A DNA stretch of 64,000 nt, from positions 4,480,730 through 4,544,729 of the forward strand of contig NW_004454177.1 of the NCBI RefSeq assembly GCF_000283155.1, written 5' to 3'. Shown piece by piece: positions 55,150 through 64,000 of the stretch. The DNA comes from Ceratotherium simum simum (lineage: Eukaryota > Chordata > Mammalia > Perissodactyla > Rhinocerotidae). Below the pieces are notes generated by a model. The model did no database searches and had not been told where the DNA came from. It saw only the letters and a list, made by a program, of their open reading frames with translations. Numbering within the stretch: the first letter of the stretch is position 1; each line of letters begins with the position of its first letter. The position numbers and the translations under genes are program-made.

Positions 55150-55521
55150 TTGAGTTGCCACAAGTTCCACAGACCGGGCGGCTTAACCAACAAAAATTTA
55201 TTTTCTTCCGGTTCTGGAGGCTGGAAGTCTGAGATCAAGGCGTCAGCAAGATTGTTTCTTCTGAGGCCTCTCTCCTTGGCTTGTAAGCGACTATCTTCTC
55301 CCTGTGTCCTCACATGGCCTTCCCTCTGTGTGTGTCTGTGTCCTAATCTCCTCTGCTTATAAGGACACCAGTCATACTGGGTTAGAGCCCACCCCTATGA
55401 CCTCATTTTACCTTGATCACCTCGTTAAAGACCCTGTCTCCAAATACAGTCACATTCTGAGGTATGGGGGGTGAGGACTTCAACACAGGAATTTTAGGGG
55501 GACACAATTCAGCCCATAACA
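55150..55521 (-). mobile_element. MLT1-type LTR (ERVL-MaLR), antisense
   Basis: Reversed MLT1: 'ggcggcttaaccaac', 'cttccggttctggaggctgg', 'tgtgtcctcacatggcc', 'tgcttataaggacaccagtc', 'accctgtctccaaatacagtc', ending 'cagcccataaca'. Well preserved solo LTR. Confidence 0.9.
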
Positions 55522-55980
55522 GATCCCACAGAGGTGCCGTTATTACCCTTGCTGAGCGTCAGGGCAGCAGTGAGAGCTACTGAGATAATGGGCATTACAG
55601 CCGTGTGGGGTGCTGGGCACACAGCAGTGTTCGGTGAACGGCAGCTGTGATAATCTGCGCTGCTGATGAGGATGATGACGGTGCCAGTGAAGGCGGTGAT
55701 GGTGGGGGGGATGCTCTGGATTGGTCTAGGCAGAATAATCGTGCCCTTACCCGTGTCCCTGTGGGGAAGGCCTCATGTGAAGGTGTGTGTACGTCTCACC
55801 CGTGCTCTGGCTCTCTTGCATGTCCCATCCCTCCCATCAGGGGAGGAGCTGGCCGAGGGCAGCCCCCGGGCTCTGACCTCTTGCTTCCTCCCCGTCTGCC
55901 CAGCGTGCCCCATGCAGGGGTGCCCACTGACCGGTTCTCAGACACAGTGGGGGGGGATGGCAGGCAGGGTGGGCGATGTG
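55522..55980. other. MIR trace and unique sequence
   Basis: About 55555-55665 has a sense MIR tail ('gtggggtgctgggcacacag', 'gcagctgtgataat'). A short GATGAT run follows near 55660. Then unique sequence. Confidence 0.5.
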
Positions 55981-57115
55981 TTCCAGGCAAGGGCATGAGT
56001 TCAGGGACTGCAAGAAGCTGGAAGGGCTGGGTGCAGAGCACCCAGGGAAGGGAAGGCTGTGGAGGTCACATAAGGCACCTGCAGTTTTTCCTGACAGCAA
56101 TGGGAAGTCACTGATGGGTTTTTAGAAGGGAGAGGAATGATCAGAGAAGTAGATCGGGGGAAGTCAGGATGGGGTGGGGCAGCACCAGAAGAGAGAGCCC
56201 CTGCTGTGGGAGCTCCAGGGATGGGTGTCCAGGTGAGGAGTGAGGGAGCATGGACAAGGTGGGGACAGCTGGGAGAACAGGAGTGGCTGGATCCGTGAGA
56301 CCCTGAGGAGGAAGAAAGGATTGGGCTGGGTGATGGATGGAATGTGGGGAAAGAGGACAGGGGGATACCAGGGGTGATTCCTGGGCAGATGGTTGCTCGG
56401 ATGAGGGAAGGCTGGCAGAGGAACAGGTGGAGGAATAAATCCAGGAATTGGCTTTTGGACACACTGAGTATGAGATCCCTGTGAGCTATCCAAGCGAAAC
56501 GTCAGGAGGGCAGCTACATGGGGCATCCGGAATGCTCAAGGCAAGTCCTGACCGGGGTTCACACTTGACAGAGAAGAACTCGAGTCCGGGAACAGAAGAC
56601 ACCACCAAGACACCACCCTGTGGTGTGTGGGCGGGGCCAAGGGCTGGGATGGAGTCTGAGGAACTGCAGAGTGGTGGCTCAGAGACCAGACCAGGCTAAC
56701 AAAGCCTGGATAAGAAGGAGCCAAGAGACTTCTGTGTCCGGGACCTTGAGGGAAGAGGATGTTTCAAGAGTAGGGGAATAGTCAACCATTACCAGACTTG
56801 CAGAAAGGACCAGAGAAGGTACATTTGGTTTGCTGACATGGAGGCCATCGGTCATCTTGGCAAAACCAGTTTTGTGGAGTAGTGGAGGAGGGGCATAAGT
56901 TCCAAGTGGACCTCGGCGTGTAGGGAGATGAAGAAACAGAGGCAGTCAGCACAGACCACTCTTTCAAGAATTTTGTCTGTGCAGTGGAAGGAAGGGAGAA
57001 AAAATTCAGAGAATGTTTTTAAGACGGAGGAATTCTGTGGATGTTTAAATGTTGGTGGGAAGAAGCCACAAGGGAACACAGGCAAGAAAAGTGCCGTCAA
57101 TAACCCAAGTTCCTG
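55981..57115 (-). mobile_element. L2 LINE, RT-coding region (antisense)
   Basis: About 1.1 kb of reversed L2 from the RT region upstream: 'ttcctgacagcaatgggaag', 'gagactgcagtgg'-type changes, 'ttggacacactgagtatg', 'agtcaaccattaccagac', 'cttggcaaaaccagttttg', 'gaccactctttcaagaat'. The 3' terminus is missing. One of four long antisense L2s here. Confidence 0.8.
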
Positions 57116-57229
57116 ACAGAGGAGGGTGGAGCGAGGTGGGCGAGGATCTCTGAGGGGGTGGGTGGGGGGCCGGGAGGCTCCTCAAGGACACTGACCTGCT
57201 GCAAGGTGGGAGAGGAAGGATTGTCTGGG
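57116..57229. other. Unique G-rich sequence
   Basis: Leads into the CpG-rich block. Contains GGGGGTGGGTGGGGGG near 57155. Confidence 0.5.
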
Positions 57230-57480
57230 GTTTGGAAGTGACGGCGAGGGAGAGCGGCAGCATGCGGCTTCTTCGCGCCCCAGAGCAGGACCGAGGGCAG
57301 CCGGCTCTGCGGGGCGTCCACCGGCCTTCTCCCGCCGGGTCTGTTCGGTCCGCCTTCCTTAGGGGCGAGGAATCAAGGGGCGAAGTTCTGCTTTCGCGCG
57401 TCCAGCCCCACCCAGGACATCCAAGCCTCACTGGGCCAGGAGAAGGGTGTCCACTGGGCGACGCCCTAGGGGGAGGGGTC
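57230..57480. promoter_or_regulatory. CpG-rich block, candidate CpG island
   Basis: About 22 CpG in 240 bp by direct count, close to what base composition predicts, whereas CpG is scarce elsewhere in the window. Includes 'cttcttcgcgcccc' and 'tttcgcgcgtcc'. No repeat recognised. The plus strand has an open frame through it (57232-57519) but no domain. Possible promoter, enhancer or unmethylated regulatory island. Confidence 0.5.
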
Positions 57481-57490
57481 CACTCTGGAG

Positions 57491-57548
57491 TGCTGCTGAG
57501 TACCGCTGAGTACTGCTGAGTACCACGGAGTCCGCTGAGTACCGCTCG
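57491..57548. repeat. 10-bp tandem repeat
   Basis: Five to six copies of a decamer related to taccgctgag at 57491, 57501, 57511, 57521, 57531 and a partial at 57540. Directly after the CpG-rich block. Confidence 0.92.
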
Positions 57549-57670
57549 TCTTCATAGTCTCTTCCCTCCTCCCCGCTCCCCCCTCTCGCCTGTGGTCCCC
57601 TTTCAGAGAGAGCTCCGTTGTCTCTCACTTCTCTTCATCTCTGGGAGGTGGCAAACAGCCCCGTGAGCGA

Positions 57671-57720
57671 GGGAGGGAGGGGGAATTGGGCGCACAAGTG
57701 GGGAGTGGGGGGCGGGGGGC
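57671..57720 (+). promoter_or_regulatory. G-quadruplex-prone/GC-box motif cluster
   Basis: Two plus-strand G-run sets: GGGAGGGAGGGGGAATTGGG at 57671-57690, and runs G4, G6, G6 within 57701-57719 that include a GGGGCGGGG GC-box. Lies just downstream of the CpG-rich block. Confidence 0.65.
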
Positions 57721-58447
57721 GCAGGCGTGGAGAAGAGCAGGCGGGAGAAGCACCCGGCTGGTCGTGGCGAGGATCCCTGCCCAAGGCCATCTAGGGCTGG
57801 GGTTTGGCTCAGCAGGAGCAGCACAAGGGCCGAGTGGTGTGAGAGTTTACAGTTAGCGAGAGAGTGATAGACATGAGGTCACCTAAGCAGACTAGAAAGG
57901 AAAATGAAGGCGGGAGAGGATTGAAGAGAAAGCACAAGTCCTAAGGACATCTTCTTAAAAACTCGCACTGTGGAAGGAGCTGACGGAGCAGGCTGGATGC
58001 AATGGCTGGAAGACCAAATACATTGTGGGGAGAGGGGGTGTGCTGAGCCCTGGGCAGGAATGGGGGCCATCCCACTGGAGATCTTGGATGCTCTGGATTT
58101 TTCCAGGTGGCCGGCAGAAGCAGAGGGAAAAGGAGGGGCAGGGGTAGAGCAAAGCTGGCCGAAGGAAGGGACCCAGGGCACTGGGGGCCTCTGGCATGGC
58201 GCAGGACATCAGGTTCAGGGTCTAGGAGCTGAGTTAGGAAGTAGGGCCAGCTGGACTGCCCAGTGGGGCACAGGAAAGAGGTCAGCCTAGTCATGTGGGG
58301 CTGGGTCACCTGACCCGGCAGGTATCGGAGAGTCTGGAGGGAGAGGGGCCAGGCAGGGGTGGGAAGAGGGGTTCTGGGCTCCACTCAGGCAACCTTCCAG
58401 ATGGGCATCAGGGGACAGGGCCTCCAGGACACTCCATCTCAAATCGT
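57721..58447. other. Unique sequence
   Basis: No recognised repeat beyond possible L2 decay at 57880-58100. No gene. Confidence 0.4.
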
Positions 58448-58534
58448 GTGGGTGCAATATGTGCGTTTTCTGCAGGAAATGCTTTCCCAAGCGATTCAAA
58501 GGCATGCATGGCCTCAGAAAGGTTAGAAGCCACT
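58448..58534 (-). mobile_element. hAT-Charlie-type fragment
   Basis: Reads as the reversed end of a Charlie-related element: 'gtgcgttttctgcagg', 'cgattcaaaggcatgc', 'cagaaaggttagaagccactg'. One end only. A Cys-rich translation here is accidental. Confidence 0.55.
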
Positions 58535-58729
58535 GGCTGAATGATATTCAGACACCATGCCCAAACTCCGGCACAGGCAGCATCCTAAGGCCTGTGGGAA
58601 GAAGATGGGCCTGTTTTCCTGGAACATCTGCCAAGGCATGAGGAAGCACTGCCAGGAAGGGGTGCAGCAAAGTGTCCCAGCTCAGTCCCTCTTCCTTGTC
58701 ACAGAGCGCCTCCCCTTAAAGTCCCCACT
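58535..58729. other. Unique sequence
   Basis: Nothing supported. Confidence 0.4.
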
Positions 58730-59060
58730 CCGGAAATATTTGTGATCCCTACCATGTGCCTGACAAGGGGCTAGGAGCTGGGAGTACACAGGTGAGTCAG
58801 AACAGCCCTTCTCCTTGAGACAAGGTCCTAGAGGGTAAGCACTTCCATGATCTCACCTGGCACCAACCAGCTGGGGCACAGAGTAGGTGTTCCGGGCCTT
58901 TGCACATGCCGTTCCTCTCACCTGGAACACCCTTCCTCTCCCCACACAACCCCTCCCACACAACATCTCACCTGCTTCACTCCCTTCCTCCAGAAGTAAC
59001 AGCGGCTTAGATGTCGCTCCATCAGGGAAGACTTCCTTGAAACCCCAAGGTTATGAGCAC
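58730..59060. mobile_element. Two L2 LINE fragments, opposite orientations
   Basis: 58730-58840 reads as a reversed L2 tail ('cctaccatgtgcctgacaag'). 58870-59060 reads as sense L2 coding end ('ggcctttgcacatgccgttcc', 'cctggaacacccttcc', 'gggaagacttccttg'). Confidence 0.65.
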
Positions 59061-59084
59061 CACCCCCCACCAGCTCGAGTTCTG

Positions 59085-59241
59085 AAGGTGTGGTGCAGTC
59101 GGTGGTTGAGGGTGTGGCCTCCAGAGTCAGAGTCCAGAGATGGGCTTCAAACCCTGGCCCCTTCACTGACTAGCTGAGGGACGCTGAATAACTTACTGGA
59201 CTTCTCTAAGTCTCAGTTTTCCCATCTGTAAAATGGGGGTG
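59085..59241 (+). mobile_element. MIR SINE, left part (sense)
   Basis: Sense MIR to 'cccatctgtaaaatggggg', where the L1/Tigger nest begins. It resumes at 60246. 'aaaatggrggt' occurs at 59230-59240 and 60246-60256 (one mismatch) and is the likely target-site duplication. Confidence 0.85.
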
Positions 59242-59341
59242 TTTGTTTTTTCATTTTTTTCCAGTTTTATTGAGATATAATTGGCATAGACCATTGTGTA
59301 AGTTTAAGGTGTACAACGTGTTGATTTGACACGTTCATATA
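59242..59341 (-). mobile_element. L1 LINE 3' end, copy 1, left part
   Basis: Reversed L1M 3' end: T-rich tail then 'ttttattgagatataattgg', 'gtttaaggtgtacaacgtg', broken by a Tigger-type element. Confidence 0.85.
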
Positions 59342-59817
59342 CAGATCTTCCTCGACTTACAATGGGTTTATGTCCCAATAAGCCCACCGTAAGTTGAAAA
59401 TATCGTAAGTGGAAAATGCATTGAATACACCTAACCTACTGAACACCATGGCTTGGCCTAGACTACCTTAAACGTGCTCAGAACACTGACATTAGCCTAC
59501 AGTTGGGCAAAATCATCTCACAGAGCCTATTTTATAATGCGGTGTTGAATATCTCATGTAATTTATTGAATATTGTGCTGACAGTGAAACACAGAACGGT
59601 TGTCTGGGTACAGAGTGGTTGTCAGTGTCTCGGTTATTTACCCTCCTGGTTGCATGGCCGACTGGGAGCTGCGGCTCACATCACACCGCATGTCACTAGC
59701 CTGGGAAAAGATCAAAATTCAAAATTCAAAGTACGGTTTCTACTGAATGTGTATCACTTTTGCACCATCGTAAAATTGAAAATTTAAGTTGACCCATCGT
59801 AAGTTGGGGACCATCTG
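59342..59817. mobile_element. Tigger-type MITE (TcMar), palindromic, nested in L1
   Basis: 476 bp with inverted ends ('cagatcttcctcgacttac' left; the complement of 'aagttggggaccatctg' right) and a TA duplication (59340-59341, 59818-59819). Inner motifs pair left and right ('gtaagttgaaaatatcgtaag' type). No transposase frame, so it was mobilised in trans. Family name not assigned. Confidence 0.85.
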
Positions 59818-59990
59818 TATTGCAAAATGATTACCAAAATAGCATAGCACACTTCCTTCCTGTCACATAATTACCATTTCTTTTTTGTCATGAGAATATT
59901 TATCTACTCTCTTAGCAACATTCGAGTATATAATACTGTTATTAGCTATAACCACCATGCTGTACCTTAGATCCCCAAAACTTGTTAATT
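59818..59990 (-). mobile_element. L1 LINE 3' end, copy 1, right part
   Basis: Continues the reversed L1 3'UTR: 'tgcaaaatgattaccaaaat', 'tctactctcttagcaacatt', 'accaccatgctgtacc'. Confidence 0.85.
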
Positions 59991-60245
59991 GTTTTTTTAC
60001 TATTGGGATATAATTGACACATAACATTATATTAGTTTCAATTGTACAACATAATGATTCAGTATTTGTATATATTGTGAAATGATCACCACCATAAGTC
60101 TAGTTAACATCCATCACCACATATAGTTACAAAAATTTTTTTTCTTGTGATGAGAACTTTTAAGATCTACTCTCTTAGCAACTTTCAAATATGTAATACA
60201 GTATCATTAACTCTAGTCACCATGCTGTACATTACATCCCCAGGA
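59991..60245 (-). mobile_element. L1 LINE 3' end, copy 2
   Basis: A second, separate reversed 3' end with the same blocks ('gatataattgacacataac', 'gatcaccaccataagtc', 'tctactctcttagcaac', 'caccatgctgtac'). Its T-rich tail abuts copy 1, so copy 1 probably inserted into copy 2's A-tail. Confidence 0.85.
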
Positions 60246-60395
60246 AAAATGGAGGTTTTAATAGTACCTACTTCAGAAGGTTATTTTGAAAATCAAATAA
60301 GAAATTCCACATAAAGCAACTTAGCACAGTGCGTGGCAAATAGTCCAAGTTCAAATAAGTGTTTAGTAGCTGTCATGATTATTTTACTACTGTAG
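60246..60395 (+). mobile_element. MIR SINE, right part (sense)
   Basis: Resumes 'ttttaatagtacctacttc', 'cttagcacagtgcgtggc', 'gtagctgtcatgattatt', completing the MIR across the nest. Confidence 0.85.
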
Positions 60396-60404
60396 AACTT
60401 GTTA

Positions 60405-60510
60405 CATGAAGCAGCACCCCTTGAGGGCTGCAGCATCTGTCTGGTTTACCACTACTGTACATGTCTCAGCAGAGGCCCTGCCACACAGTAGGTGCTCAAG
60501 ACAAAACATT
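60405..60510 (+). mobile_element. L2 LINE tail (sense)
   Basis: 'gaggccctgccacacagtagg', 'gtgctcaagacaaaac' with decayed flanks. Confidence 0.6.
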
Positions 60511-61029
60511 AACCCCGTAACTGATACCACCTCTAGCCGTCTACTTCTTCACCTTTGCAGGCCCAGCCTCCCAGTGCTGAGGTCCACCTGGTGGGACAGG
60601 GTCGTGATGAGAACAGTGGGAGGGAGGCCTGGCGGGAAGTTGGGGAGAAGCACCCAAAGTGCCAGGGACAGCCTGTCAAAGGCCAGCATTGTCCCATTAG
60701 GAACCCCGAGGGGGGGCAGCTGCCCAGCCAGAGTAAGAATGTCACTTCAAGAAAGCACCTTCTCCCCGTCCAGCGCTACCCCTCCCCGTTCCTGGGGGTG
60801 CCTGGGTGCTTCCCATGCCGGCGGGAGGGCTCTGGGTCTTCTTCCTCTGCCCAGCTGGTTGGGAGGCAGAGTGTTGAGGAGTTGCCCTTCCAGGAACAAA
60901 AGAAGGAACAGGACGTGGAGAGGCGTGGGGGAAGAGAACATGAAGGTGGAGGAAATGAGAGGAGACGTCTCAAGTCAGAATTTAGGCTCCGAGACTCCCA
61001 GCATTCAGTGGAAGAGGCTGTGGAGTCCA
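60511..61029. other. Unique sequence
   Basis: Two overlapping plus frames (214 and 186 codons) cross this region but have no domain, and the MIR that follows is inside them. Not supported as a gene. Confidence 0.4.
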
Positions 61030-61160
61030 GTGGCCTTGAGTTCTTTCTAATTGCAGCCCTGTCCCCAAATTGCTGTGTGACCTTAAGCAGGTTCCTTAAC
61101 CTCTCTCAATCCTAGCTTCCCCTTCTGTAAAATGGAAATAGTGATATTGCACTAGTGACA
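61030..61160 (+). mobile_element. MIR SINE (sense)
   Basis: 'gctgtgtgaccttaagcagg', 'ccttaacctctctcaatcc', 'cttctgtaaaatggaaatag'. Confidence 0.85.
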
Positions 61161-61994
61161 GCCACCACTGCTTGTCCTGCTCACGGCCCCCTGACAAGTT
61201 ACAGGGCAGTCCCATGTTCGCTCCAAGTGACTGCACACCCTGGGTGGGGTCTCCCTCTTCGTTGGAACTTTGAACTAAGAGATACAGCAGGACATGGCAG
61301 TTGCTCGTGGGGGCTAAGAGCGAAAGGCCTTGTGACGTTAGGGCTAAGGCTGCCACCATGGGCTTCATTCCAGTAGGACTCACAAGGAAGCACAAACCTA
61401 AGTGGCCGAGCAGTCTGGCTGGTGGAGAAGGGAATGGATGGCAGAGAGAAGCAGAGACGGCAGAAAGGCCATTGCTAGAGCTGCCTTGATGCCCCTGGGT
61501 ATTCCAGTACCCCAATCTCTGGGTATCCAAGCAACAAACTCCTTTTGTCATCCTGAGGTCAGAAAAGCCCTAACTGGGGCCTGTACCCGGCTCCCAGGGT
61601 TGTCTTGAAATGAGAGTATTAGAGAGTATTAGCCGAGGGTCTGGCACATCGTGCTCAGTGGTGACAGTGATGGTGATCAGAACCCAGCACAGGTGTAAGA
61701 AGTCTCAGGAAAGCCTCCATCATGCCCATGGCACACAAACTCATTAGGACACCCAGGGAGCCCACATGGTACAGAGCACAGGAGCGGGGAACCGCTGCAC
61801 TCGCTGAGCCTCACCCTGCTACTCCTCTCAGCACTGCCCCAGCCAGTCCTATGCACCTGCAGATGCCCCAGCAGTGGCTGATAAAGGGCAGGTGGATGGA
61901 GACCCTCCCACAAGGCTCGTACAGCTAGGGCTGGGGGTGGGGGCAGGAGCCACAGAGGCGGTGCCCCACTGATGTGCAGTTTAGCGTCGTCTAG
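61161..61994. other. Unique sequence
   Basis: No supported feature. A weak MIR tail trace lies at 61625-61680. Confidence 0.4.
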
Positions 61995-62160
61995 GTTAAG
62001 AACACAGCTCTGAAGCCAGAATGCCTGGGCTTTACCCTCTGTGTGACCTTGGCATGTCACCTAACCTGTGTCTCACGTCTCCTGGCAATAAAATGGGGAT
62101 GATAGTAGAATCTACTTCCTAGGGTTGAGGGAGAGGTAAAAACAGGCCGGAGAGGTCATG
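61995..62160 (+). mobile_element. MIR SINE (sense)
   Basis: 'ttaagaacacagctctgaag', 'tgtgtgaccttggcatgtc', 'aataaaatggggatgatag', 'ctacttcctagggttgag'. Confidence 0.85.
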
Positions 62161-62435
62161 ATGGGCAAAGTCAGGAGAATGCAGAAGCCATGTAGTAGAC
62201 AGACGATGAACAATGCTGTTGGTACCTGGAAGAGAAGGGTACCAGATGCAGATGCTGGGTTTCGCTAGAGGGGAGGGAACTGAGGCAAGCGTGGTGCTGG
62301 TGCTGGGCTCCTTCAGCTGCTGTCTCGGGAGCTGCCACCTCCAGTCCACTCTGTGATTCCCCTGAGCATCATTTTCTTACTTGGTCCACAGCCTTGCAGC
62401 CCACCTGCCCCCCATTCCAAACTTGAGCTCCTTCC
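62161..62435. other. Unique sequence
   Basis: Nothing supported. Confidence 0.4.
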
Positions 62436-62560
62436 CAGCCATCCTTCAGGCTCTGGCTCAAATGTCAGCTCCTCAGAGAGGCTTCCCTGGTGGTCCTCTC
62501 CACCCAGGCCCCTCTGTTATCCTCTGTCTCTACCAGCAGTTATCCTAAATTCGGAATTAC
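62436..62560 (+). mobile_element. L2 LINE fragment (sense)
   Basis: 'ccatccttcaggctctggc', 'aatgtcagctcctcagagag', 'gcttccctggtggtcc'. The pre-stop segment is well conserved. Confidence 0.8.
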
Positions 62561-63125
62561 AGGAAAACCTGCCATAACGCTCATTCAGACATCACTCATT
62601 CTTCCTGTCCTCCGGCCGCCCCCACCGCTGTTCGAGAACAAGGGAGTGCTCCAGCTCATGTCTCTGGGGGCAGGGACAGGATGTAACCTTGCAACCATTT
62701 GGGACTTTCTCATTTCAGTGCAAGTTTAGTTATGCCTAGTGTAAGTTGTACTATCTTTACTTTTTGTGACAGAAAAATAATTCATTTTGTAAATTCAATG
62801 TTCTCTTTTTTTCAACCTGCAAAATAAAAATGAAGTTTCCAAACTAAAAATGTATTCATTTCACAGTATTCTTACACTATGCAGGTTTATGAACTTTGAC
62901 TTGTAAAATCATTTAATATGACTTTTTAAATTACTTCATATAGGACCTCTATTAAAGTTCTGGATTGGGCTGCCTAGCTGAGAGCAGGGCCACAGCTCAG
63001 AATTTTTATAGCATAGCAAATATACTTAATACATTTTATACAGAACTTCGTTTAGGAAAGTGAACATGGCTGTATAATTCCTCCTTTTCTTGCTGATGCT
63101 AAGAAACCGTGTTCCCAGACCAGAA
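62561..63125. other. AT-rich sequence, unassigned
   Basis: Positions 62700-63110 are strongly AT-rich with several AATAAA-like motifs. It could be a decayed L1 3'UTR or single-copy DNA. No gene. Confidence 0.4.
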
Positions 63126-63290
63126 TTTTTTTAAATAGACTTTAATGTTTTAGAGCAGCTTTAGGTTCATAGCAATATTGAGCAGAAGGCACAGAGATTT
63201 CCCACGTATCCCTGGCCCCCACACATGCAGCCTCCCCCATTATCAACATGCCCCCCAGATAATTCACTTATCATTAGCCTCACAGGAACA
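63126..63290 (-). mobile_element. L1 LINE 3' region fragment (antisense)
   Basis: Reversed L1M block: 'gagcagctttaggttcatag', 'gcacagagatttcccacg', 'cccattatcaacatgccc'. Confidence 0.8.
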
Positions 63291-63384
63291 TGATCCCTCA
63301 TTTTATAATTGGATTATTTGAAACCCATTTAGCACAAAACCATGGGGATTGAATCTTAACGCACTTACTTCATACTTGGATTGT

Positions 63385-63475
63385 CCACCTTCCCCAGAGG
63401 GATGTAAGTTTCACAAGAGGAGTCCAGTCTGGGCTGCTCAGTGCTGCATCCCCAGTAGCATACACAATGCTCCCC
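63385..63475 (+). mobile_element. L2 LINE tail (sense)
   Basis: 'gatgtaagtttcacaagagg', 'gctgcatccccagtagcata'. Confidence 0.55.
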
Positions 63476-63730
63476 AGGAGAGGAAGCTTAACTTGAGGAA
63501 ACGAATAAGACCCTCACAAAAACAGGGAGCAAGCCACGCATCACCAAGCCTAACCAGGTCGCCAGTCACCGCTGCCGCATCTCTTATCCTCAGCGTAAGG
63601 GGAGACCCAGAGGTCAGAAGACAACCACCCACTGGACTCTAGCAGCCCCCACCCCAGCCCTCCCCTGTGATCACAGGCTTCTGTGGAAATTAATAAAAGA
63701 AACCTTAATTAATTTGGAGTCGGGAAGGCC
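63476..63730. other. Unique sequence
   Basis: Ends in an AT-rich stretch with a TTAATTAATT core near 63706. No gene. Confidence 0.4.
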
Positions 63731-64000
63731 TGTAGGGGGAGCTCTCACGCCCTATCACACATCGTCAATTACACCAACCAGAAAAAGACATTCACTGGCA
63801 TCCTGGACAGGAAGTAAAACTACTCTACTACTGAAGGAAGACTTCTCTCCCCAGGGGCAACAGCCCAGCCAATGAGAAACCTGCAGCTCCACCAATGAGA
63901 AGCCGATACCGCCCTGAAGTGTCGCTTTCCCCCCAGTGGACTCTCCTTCAGAATAGCCCATCTCTACTACTCGCTTTTCTCTATAAAGGCAGCTCCTCTC
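63731..64000 (+). mobile_element. Probable ERV1-type LTR, U3 region, cut by window edge
   Basis: Starts TGTAGGGGGAG, a plausible LTR 5' end, and has a promoter layout: CCAAT at 63869-63873 and 63892-63896, and TATAAA at 63982-63987. R/U5 would lie beyond the window. No internal retroviral gene is present. The left boundary and family are inferred. Confidence 0.45.

Noticed and set aside
58459..58641. Short Cys/His/Arg-rich translation resembling a zinc-finger fragment
   Set aside because: Lies on a hAT-Charlie-type repeat end. The C/H spacing is not that of a C2H2 finger and is not repeated.
60406..61115. Overlapping 214- and 186-codon plus-strand frames
   Set aside because: Both extend through a MIR, overlap each other in different frames and show no recognisable domain.
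1..64000. Operons, restriction or phage-defence systems or other microbial gene clusters
   Set aside because: No dense coding, ribosome-binding sites or operon-like spacing. The repeat content is that of a perissodactyl nuclear genome.

Overview
The window is nuclear DNA from a placental mammal, almost certainly a perissodactyl and most likely a horse or other equid. The main evidence is six copies of a tRNA-derived SINE of the equine repetitive element (ERE) type. Five have a recognisable internal pol III B-box-like core, all six carry an A-rich tail, and several have exact target-site duplications. Older mammal-wide repeats surround them: MIR, L2, L1M, MLT1, MER5A and Tigger relics.

I find no protein-coding gene, exon chain, rRNA, functional tRNA or microbial feature that I can support. 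Long open frames are scarce. The longest (276 codons, minus strand, 41030-41860) is low-complexity Ser/Pro/Leu translation with no recognisable family. The only protein-like signals are decayed transposon fragments: an L1 ORF1 start, L1 ORF2 C-termini, L2 reverse-transcriptase C-termini, a Tigger transposase N-terminus and a mariner-type transposase C-terminus. The stretch is therefore intergenic or deep intronic.

Layout. 0-4.2 kb: MIR, L2, an antisense L1 5' end (5'UTR plus ORF1 start) split by an ERE, then an antisense L2. 4.2-10 kb: mostly unique sequence with CA tracts and a GC-box/CAG-rich patch. 10-21 kb: scattered MIRs, a mariner-like relic near 11.5 kb and several AT-rich islands with TAATTA cores. 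20-30 kb: ERE, MLT1 LTR, MIR/L2 cluster, MER5A, and a 5'-truncated L1 with a 13-bp target-site duplication and an ERE inside it. 30-40 kb: MIR split by an ERE, a hexamer-periodic G/T-rich satellite relic, a GGTT-rich array in two halves, a second MIR split by an ERE, and a standard ERE inside an L2 tail. 40-47 kb: a long antisense L2 interrupted by an L1, then a second L1. 47-56 kb: MIR/L2 remnants, a GT tract, a hAT-type element, a 689-bp Tigger, a sense L2 with RT remnant and an MLT1. 56-64 kb: an antisense L2 next to a CpG-rich/G-quadruplex-prone block (57.2-57.7 kb), a four-layer nest (MIR, two L1s, Tigger), and a probable LTR U3 region running off the right edge.

The repeats give a relative history: MIR and L2 are oldest, then MLT1, Tigger and L1M, then ERE insertions into all of these. 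The sites that look most likely to be functional are the CpG-rich block at 57.2-57.7 kb and several AT-rich unique islands (12.6, 16.4, 24.3, 33.2 kb). Testing them needs cross-species alignment and chromatin data. I see no new multi-gene system.
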